Assembly (NCBI GenBank): GCA_002399975.1
Contig: DHER01000066.1
Span: forward strand, 1 to 6,684
DNA from: Firmicutes bacterium UBA4845
GTDB lineage: Bacteria > Bacillota > Clostridia > Tissierellales > Sedimentibacteraceae
Reading direction: 5' to 3'
DNA: 6,684 nucleotides
Below the pieces are notes generated by a model. It worked only from the letters and a program-made list of their open reading frames with translations. It did not search any database and had not been told where the DNA came from. Positions 5,962 through 6,684 of this stretch are shown piece after piece. A program made the position numbers and the translations under genes. Within the stretch, counting starts at the first letter, position 1. Each line of letters opens with the position of its first letter.

Positions 5962-6684
5962 TTAATCCTCCACAAAAAATGTTTTTATTGTTCTAATGGC
6001 TTGTGACAAACGTTCTTCTTCCGTCAAGGTATCTTCCAGATAAAGATAGTCAAAGCGCTTGTATTTATAACGTGCATTGTTTTCGTTGCAAAAGATATTT
6101 TCCACGAAAGCCCTTTTTCTTTGGAAGTTTGGATCATTTGCATATATTTCACCTTTTGTCTCTACAATGAGAGCCTTATAGATTGACTCTCCTTTTTGAT
6201 CGCGCTTTAAAATCAAAAAGTCCGGCGTGTATGACCCGATATATTGATGTCCGCCATTTTTCTTGTAGCAACGTATTTTAAACTCCGTCAAATTATCGTC
6301 GCCGTTATAGTAGATTTCTAATTGAAGATTGCGAAAATCTTTTAGAGTCAAAACTTCCGATAAGAATTTCTTTTCAAAATCACTATCCATGCGGTAAGGA
6401 AGATAGTGATAAGTGTAATCCACATAATTTGCCACGCTGTACTGGGCCTGAATATCTTTTACAAGACCAAATTGACCGATATTTTTCAACGATTCAATAG
6501 CCTCTCTTACTTCAGGAGTCAGAACAAGCTGACCGGCATCATGTGAAACAATGCGTTCACACTCATCCTGACCAGGCATAAACCTGTTTGGATGTGCCGT
6601 CTCGATTTCCGGGGTGAAACGTATAATATCTAGTAGTGCCGCATTTCCCTCGATAAACTCCTCTTTTTTCTCCAATGAGCGCTT
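5962..6684 (-). CDS. res: type III restriction Res-like subunit, C-terminal nuclease part (partial at window edge)
   Basis: The visible 240 residues are open to the window edge without an upstream stop, so this is the C-terminal part of a larger protein. Counting from the TTG codon at 6675, SDFEKKFL (98-105) supplies a helix Glu, then YTPDF (149-153) and IVETKG (170-175) form a PD...ExK nuclease core. This is the arrangement at the end of type III Res subunits, which cut DNA after ATP-driven translocation or switching along it. The helicase motifs expected in the N-terminal part would lie to the right of the window and cannot be confirmed. TTG at 6675 could be read as a start but lacks an SD, and the codons before it are in frame and sense, so I treat it as internal. 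The stop is 2 bases from mod. The nuclease residues Asp 152, Glu 172 and Lys 174 look intact. Res precedes mod here, whereas classical type III operons place mod first. Confidence 0.78.
   Translation of the reverse strand, partial: KRSLEKKEEFIEGNAALLDIIRFTPEIETAHPNRFMPGQDECERIVSHDAGQLVLTPEVREAIESLKNIGQFGLVKDIQAQYSVANYVDYTYHYLPYRMDSDFEKKFLSEVLTLKDFRNLQLEIYYNGDDNLTEFKIRCYKKNGGHQYIGSYTPDFLILKRDQKGESIYKALIVETKGEIYANDPNFQRKRAFVENIFCNENNARYKYKRFDYLYLEDTLTEEERLSQAIRTIKTFFVED
5966..5971 (-). promoter_or_regulatory. ribosome binding site of mod
   Basis: GGAGGA on the minus strand lies 6 bases before the mod ATG (5959-5957), inside the last codons of the upstream res gene (stop TAA 5964-5962). It is a near-perfect SD embedded in the preceding gene, consistent with co-translation of the two subunits. 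Confidence 0.8.

Noticed and set aside
5962..6675. Complete 237-residue stand-alone nuclease starting at the TTG at 6675
   Set aside because: The frame stays open to the window edge, no SD precedes the TTG, and the PD...ExK domain sits where it does at the C-terminus of a type III Res protein. A split nuclease gene cannot be fully excluded without sequence to the right.
1..6684. Search for CRISPR arrays, tRNA or rRNA genes and insertion sequences
   Set aside because: No regularly spaced direct repeats, no tRNA-like cloverleaf and no transposase or integrase coding sequence were seen; nearly all bases are accounted for by coding sequence.

Overview
The window is a low-GC stretch that looks like a bacterial defence island, most likely from a Bacillota/Clostridia-type genome. 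The basis is AT-rich coding sequence, purine-rich Shine-Dalgarno (SD) sequences such as GGAGGA and AAAGGAG, and short or overlapping gene junctions. The species cannot be read from the sequence. Every gene I accept lies on the minus strand, so transcription runs from high to low coordinates.

Right to centre (6684 to 3076): transcription enters the window inside a gene encoding the C-terminal nuclease end of a type III restriction (Res)-like protein. Its PD...ETK nuclease signature is visible, and its N-terminal part lies outside the window. Two bases after its stop comes a 643-residue beta-class DNA adenine/cytosine-N4 methyltransferase (Mod-like; DPPF, then TQKPE, then FGGSG). Seven bases after that comes a 314-residue DUF1837 protein, which I identify as HamA of the Hachiman anti-phage system.

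Centre to left (3083 to 441): the HamA stop overlaps the start of an 880-residue superfamily 2 (SF2) DExH helicase, identified as HamB. The four genes res-mod-hamA-hamB have no room for internal terminators and appear to be one polycistronic unit, combining a type III-like restriction-modification (R-M) module with Hachiman. A probable intrinsic terminator follows hamB at about 364-401.

Left end (18-329): a separate small gene with its own strong SD encodes a 103-residue DUF4406/nucleoside 2-deoxyribosyltransferase-like protein. Its base composition is clearly more GC-rich than hamB, so it may have a different history.

The most notable points are: (i) the tight fusion of an R-M module and Hachiman into one apparent operon; (ii) a HamA that seems to lack the expected ExK catalytic pair, with Thr and Ser there instead; (iii) a G6 tract at the hamA/hamB overlap, where loss of one base would fuse the two frames; and (iv) competing RNA hairpins between hamB and the small left-hand gene.
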